Counted from the first letter of the stretch, positions 1-4,508 are shown. The stretch is 5,855 nucleotides of DNA from Clostridia bacterium (GCA_017552495.1 JAFZPW010000148.1:1-5855), one strand, 5' to 3'. Notes: a model not told the origin generated them from the sequence alone. Program-made: numbers and translations.

Positions 1-2
1 AG

Positions 3-41
3 TTCTCTCCGATTTCTCTCCTTTCTCTCCAAATTCTCTCC
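3..41. repeat. Four short direct repeats of TTCTCTCC
   Basis: The octamer TTCTCTCC occurs exactly at 3-10, 14-21, 23-30 and 34-41, so the start-to-start spacings are 11, 9 and 11 bases, about one helical turn each. Read on the minus strand the unit is GGAGAGAA, which resembles a purine-rich ribosome binding site. The array lies inside the presumed mobile-element side of the tRNA-Ser junction at about 220. Iterated sites near an att junction can be arm-type integrase or excisionase sites, but that role is inference. The array may continue left of the window. Confidence 0.6.
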
Positions 42-91
42 TTTTTCCGGTTTTGAGCGCCTTTTTTCGCTCTCCGGTCGTGGGTTCGAAT

Positions 92-129
92 AAGCCCTGT
101 ATTCACGCGGGTTTGAGGGCTTCAAACCC
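92..129. other. Two overlapping, mutually exclusive hairpins
   Basis: AAGCCCT (92-98) is the perfect complement of AGGGCTT (116-122), and GGGTTTGA (109-116) is the perfect complement of TCAAACCC (122-129). The two stems share bases around 116-122 and cannot form together. Just upstream, 80-90 reads like a tRNA T-arm core (GTGGGTTCGAA) without a matching 3' strand. The stretch ATATGACTGGACTTTT at 133-148 matches 1309-1324 at 15 of 16 bases, so this block may be a decayed relative of the terminator beside the integrase fragment. Function is not established. Confidence 0.4.
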
Positions 130-219
130 TTGATATGACTGGACTTTTGCGGTTTTTCTGACTTCCATTTGAAGGGCCTTCAGACGGGCATTTTCCGCTA
201 AAGTCTTTTTAGCGTACAA
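103..219 (-). pseudogene. Possible C-terminal tail of a gene cut at the tRNA-Ser junction
   Basis: On the minus strand, from the junction at about 219 to a TGA at 103-105, one frame reads LYAKKTLAENARLKALQ, then MEVRKTAKVQSYQGFEALKPA and stop. The composition is protein-like, with a charged, heptad-like helical stretch, and there is no start codon with a ribosome binding site. The same frame stays open through the antisense of the tRNA fragment, which cannot be the original coding sequence. The gene was therefore presumably truncated when the junction formed. I do not recognise the family. It could also be non-coding element DNA that is open by chance. Confidence 0.3.
196..214. other. Inverted repeat abutting the att junction
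   Basis: CGCTAAA (196-202) and TTTAGCG (208-214) form a perfect 7-bp inverted repeat with a 5-base spacer (GTCTT). It ends six bases before the first tRNA-Ser base at 220. A short inverted repeat at this place could be a recombinase or accessory-protein site, or the remnant of a hairpin of the inserted element. Only the repeat itself is seen. Confidence 0.45.
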
Positions 220-277
220 CACTCGAAATGCCGTAGACCGAAAGGTCTCTAGGGTTCGAATCCCTAACTCTCCGCCA
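220..277 (+). tRNA. 3' fragment of tRNA-Ser(CGA); attachment-site scar
   Basis: The sequence carries the anticodon loop CTCGAAA (222-228; anticodon CGA at 224-226), the 3' anticodon strand TGCCG (229-233), a serine-type long variable arm GACC-GAAA-GGTC (236-247), a perfect T-arm TAGGG-TTCGAAT-CCCTA (250-266), the 3' acceptor strand ACTCTCC (267-273), discriminator G274 and an encoded CCA (275-277). The 5' acceptor strand GGAGAGT, the D-arm and the 5' anticodon strand are absent: 217-221 reads CAACA where CGGCA is needed, leaving two A-C mismatches. The gene is therefore broken at the anticodon loop, a known crossover place of tRNA-targeting tyrosine integrases. The native side is the right, with the terminator; the element side is the left. 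An intact tRNA-Ser should exist at the other end of the element. Confidence 0.85.
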
Positions 278-317
278 AAGTCGTCGCAGGCTGCATACCG
301 CTTGCGACGACTTTTTT
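278..317 (+). terminator. Intrinsic terminator of the tRNA-Ser gene
   Basis: AAGTCGTCGCA (278-288) pairs perfectly with TGCGACGACTT (303-313) around a 14-base loop, and a T-run (312-317) follows. It starts on the base after the tRNA CCA, as expected for a native tRNA terminator. This marks the right side of the junction as original chromosome. Confidence 0.9.
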
Positions 318-389
318 AAACTTCGCAATGATCCTCGGCCACTCTCCTGCGGGAAGAATACCATTGCTGTCGCACGCGATAATACACTG

Positions 390-414
390 TTGCCGGAAGG
401 CAACTGGAAGTTGC
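390..414 (+). promoter_or_regulatory. Alternative small hairpins in the regulator's leader
   Basis: TTGCC-GGAA-GGCAA (390-403) and GCAACT-GGA-AGTTGC (400-414) are both perfect stems and share 400-403, so only one can form. They sit about 50 bases before the start of the helix-turn-helix gene. They could be an operator for the regulator, since Xre proteins bind short inverted repeats, or leader RNA structure. A possible -10 (GATAAT, 378-383) lies just upstream, but I see no convincing -35 box. Confidence 0.35.
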
Positions 415-422
415 TTGAATTT

Positions 423-458
423 GAGGAGGTTTCACAATAGAATAATGACGTGAGGAGG
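423..458 (+). promoter_or_regulatory. Two GAGGAGG ribosome binding sites in tandem; the second fixes the start
   Basis: GAGGAGG occurs at 423-429 and at 452-458. The second is 7 bases before ATG 466 and sets the start of the regulator gene. The first has no start codon at normal distance. The nearest ATG (444-446) opens a two-codon frame (ATG ACG TGA) whose stop at 450-452 touches the second site. The upstream copy is probably a partial duplication, though a minimal leader frame is possible. Confidence 0.6.
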
Positions 459-465
459 TGTTTTG

Positions 466-1230
466 ATGAACACAAAAGACGTTCTGCTTGATTTGAGAAC
501 AAAAAACGGGATGTCGCAAGAGGAGCTTGCAGAAAAGGTTTTTGTGACGCGGCAGGCTGTCTCGCGCTGGGAAAACGGCGAAACCGTGCCGAACACCGAA
601 ACCTTAAAGCTGCTGTCCGGACTTTTCGGCGTTTCGATCAACACGCTGCTCGGCTCGCCGCGCACGTTAGTTTGTCAGTGCTGCGGGATGCCGCTCGAGG
701 ACGGGATCATAAGCAGGGAGAGCGACGGATCACTCAACGAGGATTACTGCAAGTGGTGTTACGCCGACGGAACCTACACATACAGCGACATGGACGATCT
801 GATCGATGTCTGCGTCCGCCACATGGTGAACGAGAATTTTACCGAAGAGCAGGCACGCGCCTATATGAAACAGAGACTTCCCGAGCTTGATTACTGGAAG
901 AGATACGAACAGCTCGGCGACAATGGAGAGTTTGAGGCGTTCAAGAAAAAGCTGGTGGAGGAGATCAACGCGCTGCAGATCGAAGGTATGCCCAAGGTCG
1001 AGAAGTTGAACGCTCTTGTCGGGCAGTTTGTGAATCTCGCCTATCCGCTGCCGAGCGGCGCCGCGATCCGCTTTCTGGACGACGGGACCACCTATCTCGG
1101 CACCCAGTTGGAATCCGAGTTCGGTGGAGAACGATGCTTCGGTGTGTTGGCAAATATGGATTTTATCCTTGTCTGCACCTATGAAGCGGAGGGGAAGAAT
1201 CCGGAACTGATTCTGTATAAAAAGAGATAG
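466..1230 (+). CDS. Xre-family helix-turn-helix regulator with zinc-ribbon domain
   Basis: A cytoplasmic DNA-binding protein of 254 residues. Residues 1-62 form a Cro/CI-type helix-turn-helix (MSQEELAEKVFVTRQAVSRWE, with the usual 'VSRWENGETVPNTETLKLLSGLFGVSINTLLG' pattern split over residues 32-63). Residues 68-105 form a putative zinc ribbon with two CxxC pairs (C70/C73 and C95/C98) and the family motif CGMPL followed by NEDYC. A helical, acidic segment follows (about 106-180). The C-terminal part (about 180-254; GAAIRFLDDGTTYLG) I cannot assign. ATG 466 is preferred over TTG 463 because GAGGAGG lies 7 bases before it. The gene is monocistronic: a tRNA scar is upstream and two terminators follow. 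Related proteins are common in clostridia, with unknown ligands; zinc or redox sensing is only a guess. It lacks an obvious enzymatic domain. Confidence 0.9.
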   Translation: MNTKDVLLDLRTKNGMSQEELAEKVFVTRQAVSRWENGETVPNTETLKLLSGLFGVSINTLLGSPRTLVCQCCGMPLEDGIISRESDGSLNEDYCKWCYADGTYTYSDMDDLIDVCVRHMVNENFTEEQARAYMKQRLPELDYWKRYEQLGDNGEFEAFKKKLVEEINALQIEGMPKVEKLNALVGQFVNLAYPLPSGAAIRFLDDGTTYLGTQLESEFGGERCFGVLANMDFILVCTYEAEGKNPELILYKKR

Positions 1231-1262
1231 ATTGATTCTCGAGAGATCGAATCCATCTTTTT
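1230..1262 (+). terminator. Intrinsic terminator of the regulator gene
   Basis: GATTGATTC (1230-1238) pairs with GAATCCATC (1249-1257) with one mismatch, around a 10-base loop containing part of TCTCGAGA, and is followed by TTTTT (1258-1262). It starts at the last base of the stop codon. Confidence 0.75.
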
Positions 1263-1276
1263 CGTACCCGCTTGCC

Positions 1277-1330
1277 AAAAAACCCAGTCATATTAAGGCT
1301 TTGCGCCCATATGACTGGGCTTTTCTTTTT
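1277..1330. terminator. Bidirectional terminator between convergent genes
   Basis: CCCAGTCATAT (1283-1293) is a perfect 11-bp complement of ATATGACTGGG (1309-1319). A-run 1277-1282 precedes it and a T-rich tail (1321-1330) follows, so it can stop transcription from both sides. It separates the plus-strand regulator from the minus-strand integrase remnant. Its right arm and the following TTTT match 133-148 near the tRNA junction at 15 of 16 bases. Confidence 0.8.
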
Positions 1331-1368
1331 GCTGATCTGCCATAGCTGCACATGATTTTCGGCAAAAA

Positions 1369-1653
1369 TCATGTCTGCCATCCGACGGTCTCTGTTTCCG
1401 GCAAGGTCAGAACGTTGTCCATGACGTTTGCTGACGTAAGCTTGAACTTATAATCCAAGTGGCTGTAGATGTTCGCCGTGGTGCTGATGTCGCTGTGGCC
1501 AAGCCACTCCTGGATCTGCTTCATCGGCACTCCATTGGCAAGCAGCAACGATGCGCAGCTATGCCGGAGGTCGTGGAAGCGGATTCTGCGAAGGCCGTTC
1601 TTCTCAAGAAGCTTCGGGAACGCAGAGGTCAGATAGTGCGGAGAGATCAGAGT
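1369..1653 (-). pseudogene. Tyrosine integrase, C-terminal fragment
   Basis: The minus-strand frame ending with TGA at 1369-1371 encodes about 94 residues, against roughly 370-400 for full integrases of this kind. It contains ISPHYLTSAFPKLLEKNG, the box II motif RFHDLRHSCASLL (catalytic H and R), the box motif EWLGHSDISTTANIYSHL (catalytic H and nucleophile Y), and an ordinary tail ending GWQT. The N-terminal arm-binding and core-binding domains, the first catalytic arginine and the lysine region are missing. The integrase frame gives way to an opposite-strand IS3 fragment at about 1650, so the gene cannot make an active recombinase. In phages and integrative elements the integrase 3' end often faces the att site, here leftward toward the terminator and the tRNA-Ser scar. 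Whether it served the element that made that scar is unknown, because the scar's element lies on the other side. Confidence 0.88.
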
Positions 1654-1797
1654 ATGGAAGAGCTGGAATCCATGACAAAGGAAGAACTCATTCAGGAGCT
1701 CGTGAAAGCACGGATCACAGAAGCCCGGCTAAAAAAAGGATACGAGGTGAAGGGGGATGGTACGGTAATTCTGTACGGCAACGGGAATACCAAGTGA
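1654..1797 (+). pseudogene. IS3 orfA, C-terminal fragment
   Basis: The frame reads MEELESMTKEELIQELVKAR, then ITEARLKKGYEVKGDG, and stops at TGA 1795-1797. It matches the leucine-zipper/coiled-coil end of IS3-family OrfA proteins (pattern 'MSKEELIEEL...ARLKKGY.VKG'). The N-terminal DNA-binding half is gone. An A7 run at 1731-1737 (A_AAA_AAA in the orfA frame) lies where IS3 elements use -1 frameshifting to make the OrfAB transposase, and orfB is indeed in the -1 frame. The ATG at 1654 is an internal methionine, not a true start. Confidence 0.75.
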
Positions 1798-2386
1798 TCG
1801 TGGAGCTGTCGGGAGAATTCCCGGTAAAGCTGCTCTGTGAAACCATGGGCATCCAGCGAAGCAGCTTTTACAGTTGGAAGAAACATCTCTCTGATCCGTC
1901 CGGCAGGACAAAGGCATTCGTCAGCAATATTCTCTTGTTTCAGGAGTACCATCTGAAATATCCTTCGCACGGATACCGCTGGCTGAATGCGAAAATCCGC
2001 TTGGACACCGGACTTGTCCTCTCTGATCCCTATGCTCATAAATGCTGCAAAACAGCCGGAATTAAGAGCAAAGCCAAGCATTACAAATACAAAAAGCCGG
2101 GTGATCCCTACCGTGTGTTTCCTAATTTGCTTCTGTCTGAAATGCAGATCGACGGGCCGCTGCAGCGCATTGTGAGCGACATGACGGCTTTCTATGTGAA
2201 GGGTGTTTATTACGAACTCACCTTGTACATGGATCTATGGACTTGCATGTAACTGGCGAGAAGCCTGTTCAAAGCGAAGTTGATGACTACATCCTTTTCT
2301 TCAATGAACAGCGCCCTGCCTACTCTCTGAATTACCCGACGCCTAAGCAGTATCGTGAGTCTAATTTGCCCTTGCACACTGTCTGA
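1731..2386 (+). pseudogene. IS3 orfB transposase with internal deletion
   Basis: OrfB is recognisable from VIVELSGEFPVKLLCETMG and SSFYSWKK through the HTH_21-like region (YPSHGYRWLNAKIRLDTG, SKAKHYKYKKPGDPYRV) to the start of the DDE integrase domain (IVSDMTAFYVKGVYYELTLYM; first catalytic Asp in SDMT). It then hits a TAA at 2250-2252. In another frame, 2237-2386 encodes the normal family end: MDLHVTGEKPVQSEVDDYI, FFNEQRPAYSLNYPTPKQYRE. The piece between, with the second Asp and the Glu of the DDE triad (I estimate 80-100 residues from family knowledge), is missing. At the joint, ATGGATCT (2229-2236) is followed directly by ATGGACTT (2237-2244), each encoding Met-Asp-Leu. This suggests a deletion between short similar sequences that also changed the frame. 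Confidence 0.88.
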
Positions 2387-2447
2387 TTTCCCCATTTACC
2401 TATTCTTATTCTTTATTTTCCCGTGTCCAATTTTGCTGACTAGTGCA

Positions 2448-2591
2448 ATGGAACAAGGATGTTGGGGTGAGAAAGTGTAACCGACCCGCCTCCCGCGAGG
2501 GCTTTATCTTCACCGCCTTCTGCGCCGCAGGCAGGAAAGACGGAGCAGAAACCGCATCCTCCCGGAAGCAAGGCGCTATCAAAAATTCGAC
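2448..2591. other. Anonymous stretch between the IS3 relic and the riboswitch terminator
   Basis: About 145 bases with no recognisable gene. The minus-strand frame here (ending VTLSHPNILVPLH) has no start signal of its own, and its beginning overlaps the terminator at 2592-2627. This is where the gene controlled by the B12 riboswitch would be expected; nothing resembling a transporter or a cobalamin-related protein is visible. Confidence 0.5.
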
Positions 2592-2627
2592 AAAAAAAGG
2601 CGCCGTTTATCCAAAAAGGATAACGGC
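2592..2627 (-). terminator. Intrinsic terminator behind the B12 riboswitch
   Basis: On the minus strand GCCGTTATCC (2627-2618) pairs with GGATAAACGGC (2612-2602) around a TTTTT loop, with one extra A. GCC and a run of seven T (2598-2592) follow. It lies about 50 bases past the B12 box and is the likely off-state terminator of the riboswitch's expression platform. A weaker hairpin, CCGCA...TGCGG (2674-2652), lies between. Confidence 0.85.
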
Positions 2628-2676
2628 ACATCCGTATTCATGCGCACATCCCCGCAAAGCAAAAAGCCCTGCGGTT

Positions 2677-2882
2677 TTCAAGTCTGCATGTGTTCTGACT
2701 TGCGTTAGGAAGGCTTTCGCCTCCTGCGTCCGTCGCCTACCTTCCCAGGGGATCGCCCCAGTGGCGGTCTTTCAACCAACATCAACTGATGTTTTGGCAC
2801 GGCCTCACGCTTACAGCACCGGTAGTGCGGGGTTGTTCGCCCCATTCCGTTTAAGCTCCCGGCCTGACGGAAGCGCCTTTGC
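2677..2882 (-). ncRNA. Cobalamin (B12) riboswitch, apparently without a downstream gene
   Basis: The minus strand carries the hallmarks of the adenosylcobalamin-type riboswitch in the right order. They are AACGGAATGGGGCGAACAAC (2851-2832) for the GGGAA..GGUG-type core, CTGTAAGC (2816-2809), GCCACTG (2764-2758), TGGGAAGG (2747-2740), a GC-rich stem with GGCGAAAGCC (2723-2714), and a B12 box AAGTCAGAACACATGCAG (2701-2684) closed as AAGTC...GACTT. The box departs from the usual AGTCAGGAGACCTGCC at several bases, but the flanking motifs are strong. TTCCGT (2872-2867) can pair with ACGGAA (2850-2845). A promoter lies upstream and an intrinsic terminator downstream, so binding of cobalamin probably favours termination. 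No coding region follows on this strand, while the B12-dependent glutamate mutase operon ends about 330 bases upstream in the same direction. Confidence 0.88.
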
Positions 2883-2930
2883 AGCCGAAAGCAACAGCTT
2901 GCCATTTACATGTCAATTGTTGCTATTGCT

Positions 2931-2960
2931 ACCATAATATGGGGATTATGCTTTTGTCAA
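2931..2960 (-). promoter_or_regulatory. Sigma-70-type promoter of the B12 riboswitch RNA
   Basis: On the minus strand a perfect -35 TTGACA (2960-2955) is followed after 18 bases by TATGGT (2936-2931), or after 17 by TTATGG, as a -10 box. Transcription would start near 2924, some 40 bases before the aptamer. The riboswitch thus has its own promoter and does not depend on readthrough from the mutase-lyase operon. Confidence 0.65.
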
Positions 2961-3117
2961 GCCTTTTTTTATTGATATCTGCGATTGAATAATCATGCTG
3001 TGCAGTATGGGCGGGACGGATCGCCTGCGGTGACTATTCCCCGTATGGTCGCGCTTGTGGAGGCGGGATACGGGACGGATAGCGGAAAACGTCCCCGCTT
3101 TTACAGACGTATACAAG

Positions 3118-3152
3118 CAGCGCCCGGATGCAAATCCGGGCGCTGTCTTTTT
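3118..3152 (+). terminator. Very strong hairpin, terminator-like on the plus strand
   Basis: CAGCGCCCGGAT (3118-3129) and ATCCGGGCGCTG (3134-3145) form a perfect 12-bp stem with a GCAA tetraloop, followed by TCTTTTT (3146-3152). The T-tail is on the plus strand, where no gene precedes it. In minus-strand transcripts from the lyase operon it would form a stable 3' stem without a U-tract, perhaps protecting the 3' end of the mRNA. Confidence 0.65.
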
Positions 3153-3153
3153 C

Positions 3154-3188
3154 CGCAAAACCGCGCCCCGGGAAAGCGATCCCGGGCG
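3154..3188 (-). terminator. Likely terminator of the mutase-lyase operon
   Basis: On the minus strand CGCCCGGGA (3188-3180) pairs with TCCCGGGGCG (3173-3164) with one bulged base. The loop is six bases, and CGGTTTT follows (3163-3157). It lies 22 bases past the lyase stop codon. The T-tract is short, so some readthrough into the next hairpin is likely. Confidence 0.6.
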
Positions 3189-3209
3189 TGGCAATGATTC
3201 GATGGCGGA

Positions 3210-4463
3210 TCAGTTGTGCTTTCTGGCCTTGCGGAGGGCAAGAATACGGTTCATCTCGTTGTAGACGATCATATACCCCTCGTCCACGCCCATGCCGGGC
3301 TTCGCCAGGATCTGCACGGGCTGCGTGGCCATGGCGCAGTTGACGCACACCTGGGCGCTGCGGTCGGTCTCGTTGCAGGTGCCGCCCTGATAGGCGCCGA
3401 TGCCCTTTTCCTTGCAGTACAGAACAGCCTCGATGGTGTTGTTGATGCCGCCCAGATCGGGGGTCTTGATCTGCACCATGTGGCCAGCCTTGTTGTCGGC
3501 AAAGAGTTTGATGTCCTCCAGCGTGTTACACCACTCGTCGGCCACCAGTTCCACGTTGATGCCCCGGTCATCCAGTTCTTTCGTCAGGCCGGCCAGCGCG
3601 ATCATCTGGGTCTCGCGGTCACAGTCGCAGTCCATGGGGCCTTCGATGCGCAGATGGAAGGGCTTGGCAATCTCCTCCAGCTTGGCCAGATAGTCGGCCA
3701 TGGCCTTATAATTGTTGTTGCCGAAGGCGGCGCCGATGGTGCCGTAAACGTCGATGTGCAGAATGGGATTGTAATGCTCGTCGGTGCGGTTCTTCAGGAT
3801 GCGGTCACGCAGCCAGCCCACATATTCAGCCAGCTTTTCGCCGTTGCGGCCCAGCTTGGTGTCCACGTTGTTGATGAGGGCGTGAGGCAGCACCTGCGCG
3901 CCCTTGATAATCATCTTGTCGGCGTTGTCGTAACGGTCGTCGCCGGACTGGGTAAAGATGGGGATGGGGGTCTCGGAAACGGTGCAGCCGTATTCGTCGG
4001 CCACCACTTCGCACATCAGGCGGCCGGTGGCCTTTGCCACGGCGTCCAGAATGGCCTGGGAAACGCCGTAGCGGATGGCGGTGTGCAGGCGCTTGCCTTC
4101 CACCTGAATGGCCTCCATCATGGCGCACATACCGCGGAAATCATCAGCCTGTTTGCCCACCAGCGCGGGCTTGATATACTTGTCGAGGATGGGGATGAAA
4201 TCCCGGGCGAGGAACAGGGGATCCCGTCCGCCCGCGCCGGAATACTGCACGGCGGCGCAATCGCCGTAAGCGATCTGGCCGTCCTCCAGCACCAGCATCA
4301 CGGAGATGGACTCGCCGGCCTGGCGGACAGAGGTAAAGCCCTCGGTAACGGGCTCGCCCACATAAAACACGCCGTCGTGTCCGGCGCCCTTTTTGATGGC
4401 GCGCTGATCGTCAAAATAGAAGCCTGTGCGGCCGGGAGAGCAAATAAGGTCTACGATTTTCAT
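3210..4463 (-). CDS. mal: Methylaspartate ammonia-lyase
   Basis: Cytoplasmic lyase of the enolase superfamily (EC 4.3.1.2) that removes ammonia from (2S,3S)-3-methylaspartate to give mesaconate, the second step of glutamate fermentation by the methylaspartate pathway. The protein has 417 residues; the Clostridium tetanomorphum enzyme has 413. An N-terminal capping domain (about 1-160) precedes a TIM barrel. Active-site residues known for the family are visible: Q172 (FTQSGDD), H194 (LPHALINN), metal ligands D238 (HIDVYG), E274 (LRIEGPMD) and D309 (VADEW), Q331, and catalytic base K333 (QIKTPDLGG). The C-terminal motif is GGTCNETDRSAQVCVN. ATG at 4463-4461 has GGAGG 9 bases upstream (4477-4473). 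It follows the mutase E gene by 45 bases in the same direction, so the two are co-transcribed. No truncation or frameshift is seen. Confidence 0.97.
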   Translation of the reverse strand: MKIVDLICSPGRTGFYFDDQRAIKKGAGHDGVFYVGEPVTEGFTSVRQAGESISVMLVLEDGQIAYGDCAAVQYSGAGGRDPLFLARDFIPILDKYIKPALVGKQADDFRGMCAMMEAIQVEGKRLHTAIRYGVSQAILDAVAKATGRLMCEVVADEYGCTVSETPIPIFTQSGDDRYDNADKMIIKGAQVLPHALINNVDTKLGRNGEKLAEYVGWLRDRILKNRTDEHYNPILHIDVYGTIGAAFGNNNYKAMADYLAKLEEIAKPFHLRIEGPMDCDCDRETQMIALAGLTKELDDRGINVELVADEWCNTLEDIKLFADNKAGHMVQIKTPDLGGINNTIEAVLYCKEKGIGAYQGGTCNETDRSAQVCVNCAMATQPVQILAKPGMGVDEGYMIVYNEMNRILALRKARKHN

Positions 4464-4508
4464 GATCTATATCCTCCTATCAAATACCTTTTGTTGCGGT
4501 TTTCGGGA

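Larger units (their letters stand above)
1651..2447 (+). mobile_element. Degenerate IS3-family insertion sequence
   Basis: The stretch holds the 3' part of orfA, a deleted orfB and about 60 bases of 3' flank. The left end, left inverted repeat and the helix-turn-helix half of orfA are missing, because the relic starts abruptly beside the integrase fragment. The right end may be the TGCA at 2444-2447, preceded by GTGTCCAATTTTGCTGACTA (2423-2442) as a candidate right inverted repeat. This cannot be confirmed without the left repeat. The element cannot transpose by itself. Confidence 0.75.
2961..3209. other. Intergenic stretch, lyase operon end to riboswitch promoter
   Basis: No gene is supported here. 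The region holds two GC-rich hairpins (separate entries), a 10-base direct repeat CGGGACGGAT (3012-3021 and 3071-3080) and a 7-bp inverted repeat CCCGTAT/ATACGGG (3040-3046 and 3068-3074). Open frames on both strands lack ribosome binding sites and cross the hairpins. Confidence 0.5.

Noticed and set aside
1..41. CRISPR-like array
   Set aside because: The units are 8 bases with 1-3 base gaps, far too short for repeats and spacers, and no cas genes are present.
71..100. T-arm-like GTGGGTTCGAA as a second tRNA
   Set aside because: The 3' T-stem strand, acceptor strand and CCA are missing. It may be a chance match or a very old att remnant.
209..502. Minus-strand frame with RVRDSNPRDLSVYG
   Set aside because: The RDSNPR stretch is the antisense translation of a tRNA T-arm, a common false gene signal. 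The frame also covers the terminator and overlaps the real regulator gene.
730..1278. Minus-strand open frame of 182 codons opposite the regulator
   Set aside because: It is fully antisense to a gene with clear domains, begins without a ribosome binding site and extends through that gene's terminator.
1459..1653. N-terminal extension of the orfA frame (AVDVRRGADVAVAKPLLDLL…)
   Set aside because: It is the antisense of the integrase fragment, which carries the catalytic motifs in the minus frame. Only the part from about 1651 matches IS3 OrfA.
2443..2937. Plus-strand open frame of 164 codons
   Set aside because: It runs antisense through the riboswitch, its terminator and nearly to its promoter, has no ribosome binding site, and has low-complexity Pro/Ser/Ala-rich composition.
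2946..3194. Minus-strand frame of 82 codons between lyase and riboswitch
   Set aside because: No ribosome binding site, and it spans both GC-rich hairpins and the promoter -35 of the riboswitch.
3034..3348. Open frames around the end of the lyase gene
   Set aside because: They overlap the lyase 3' end in other frames, cross GC-rich hairpins and have no start signals.
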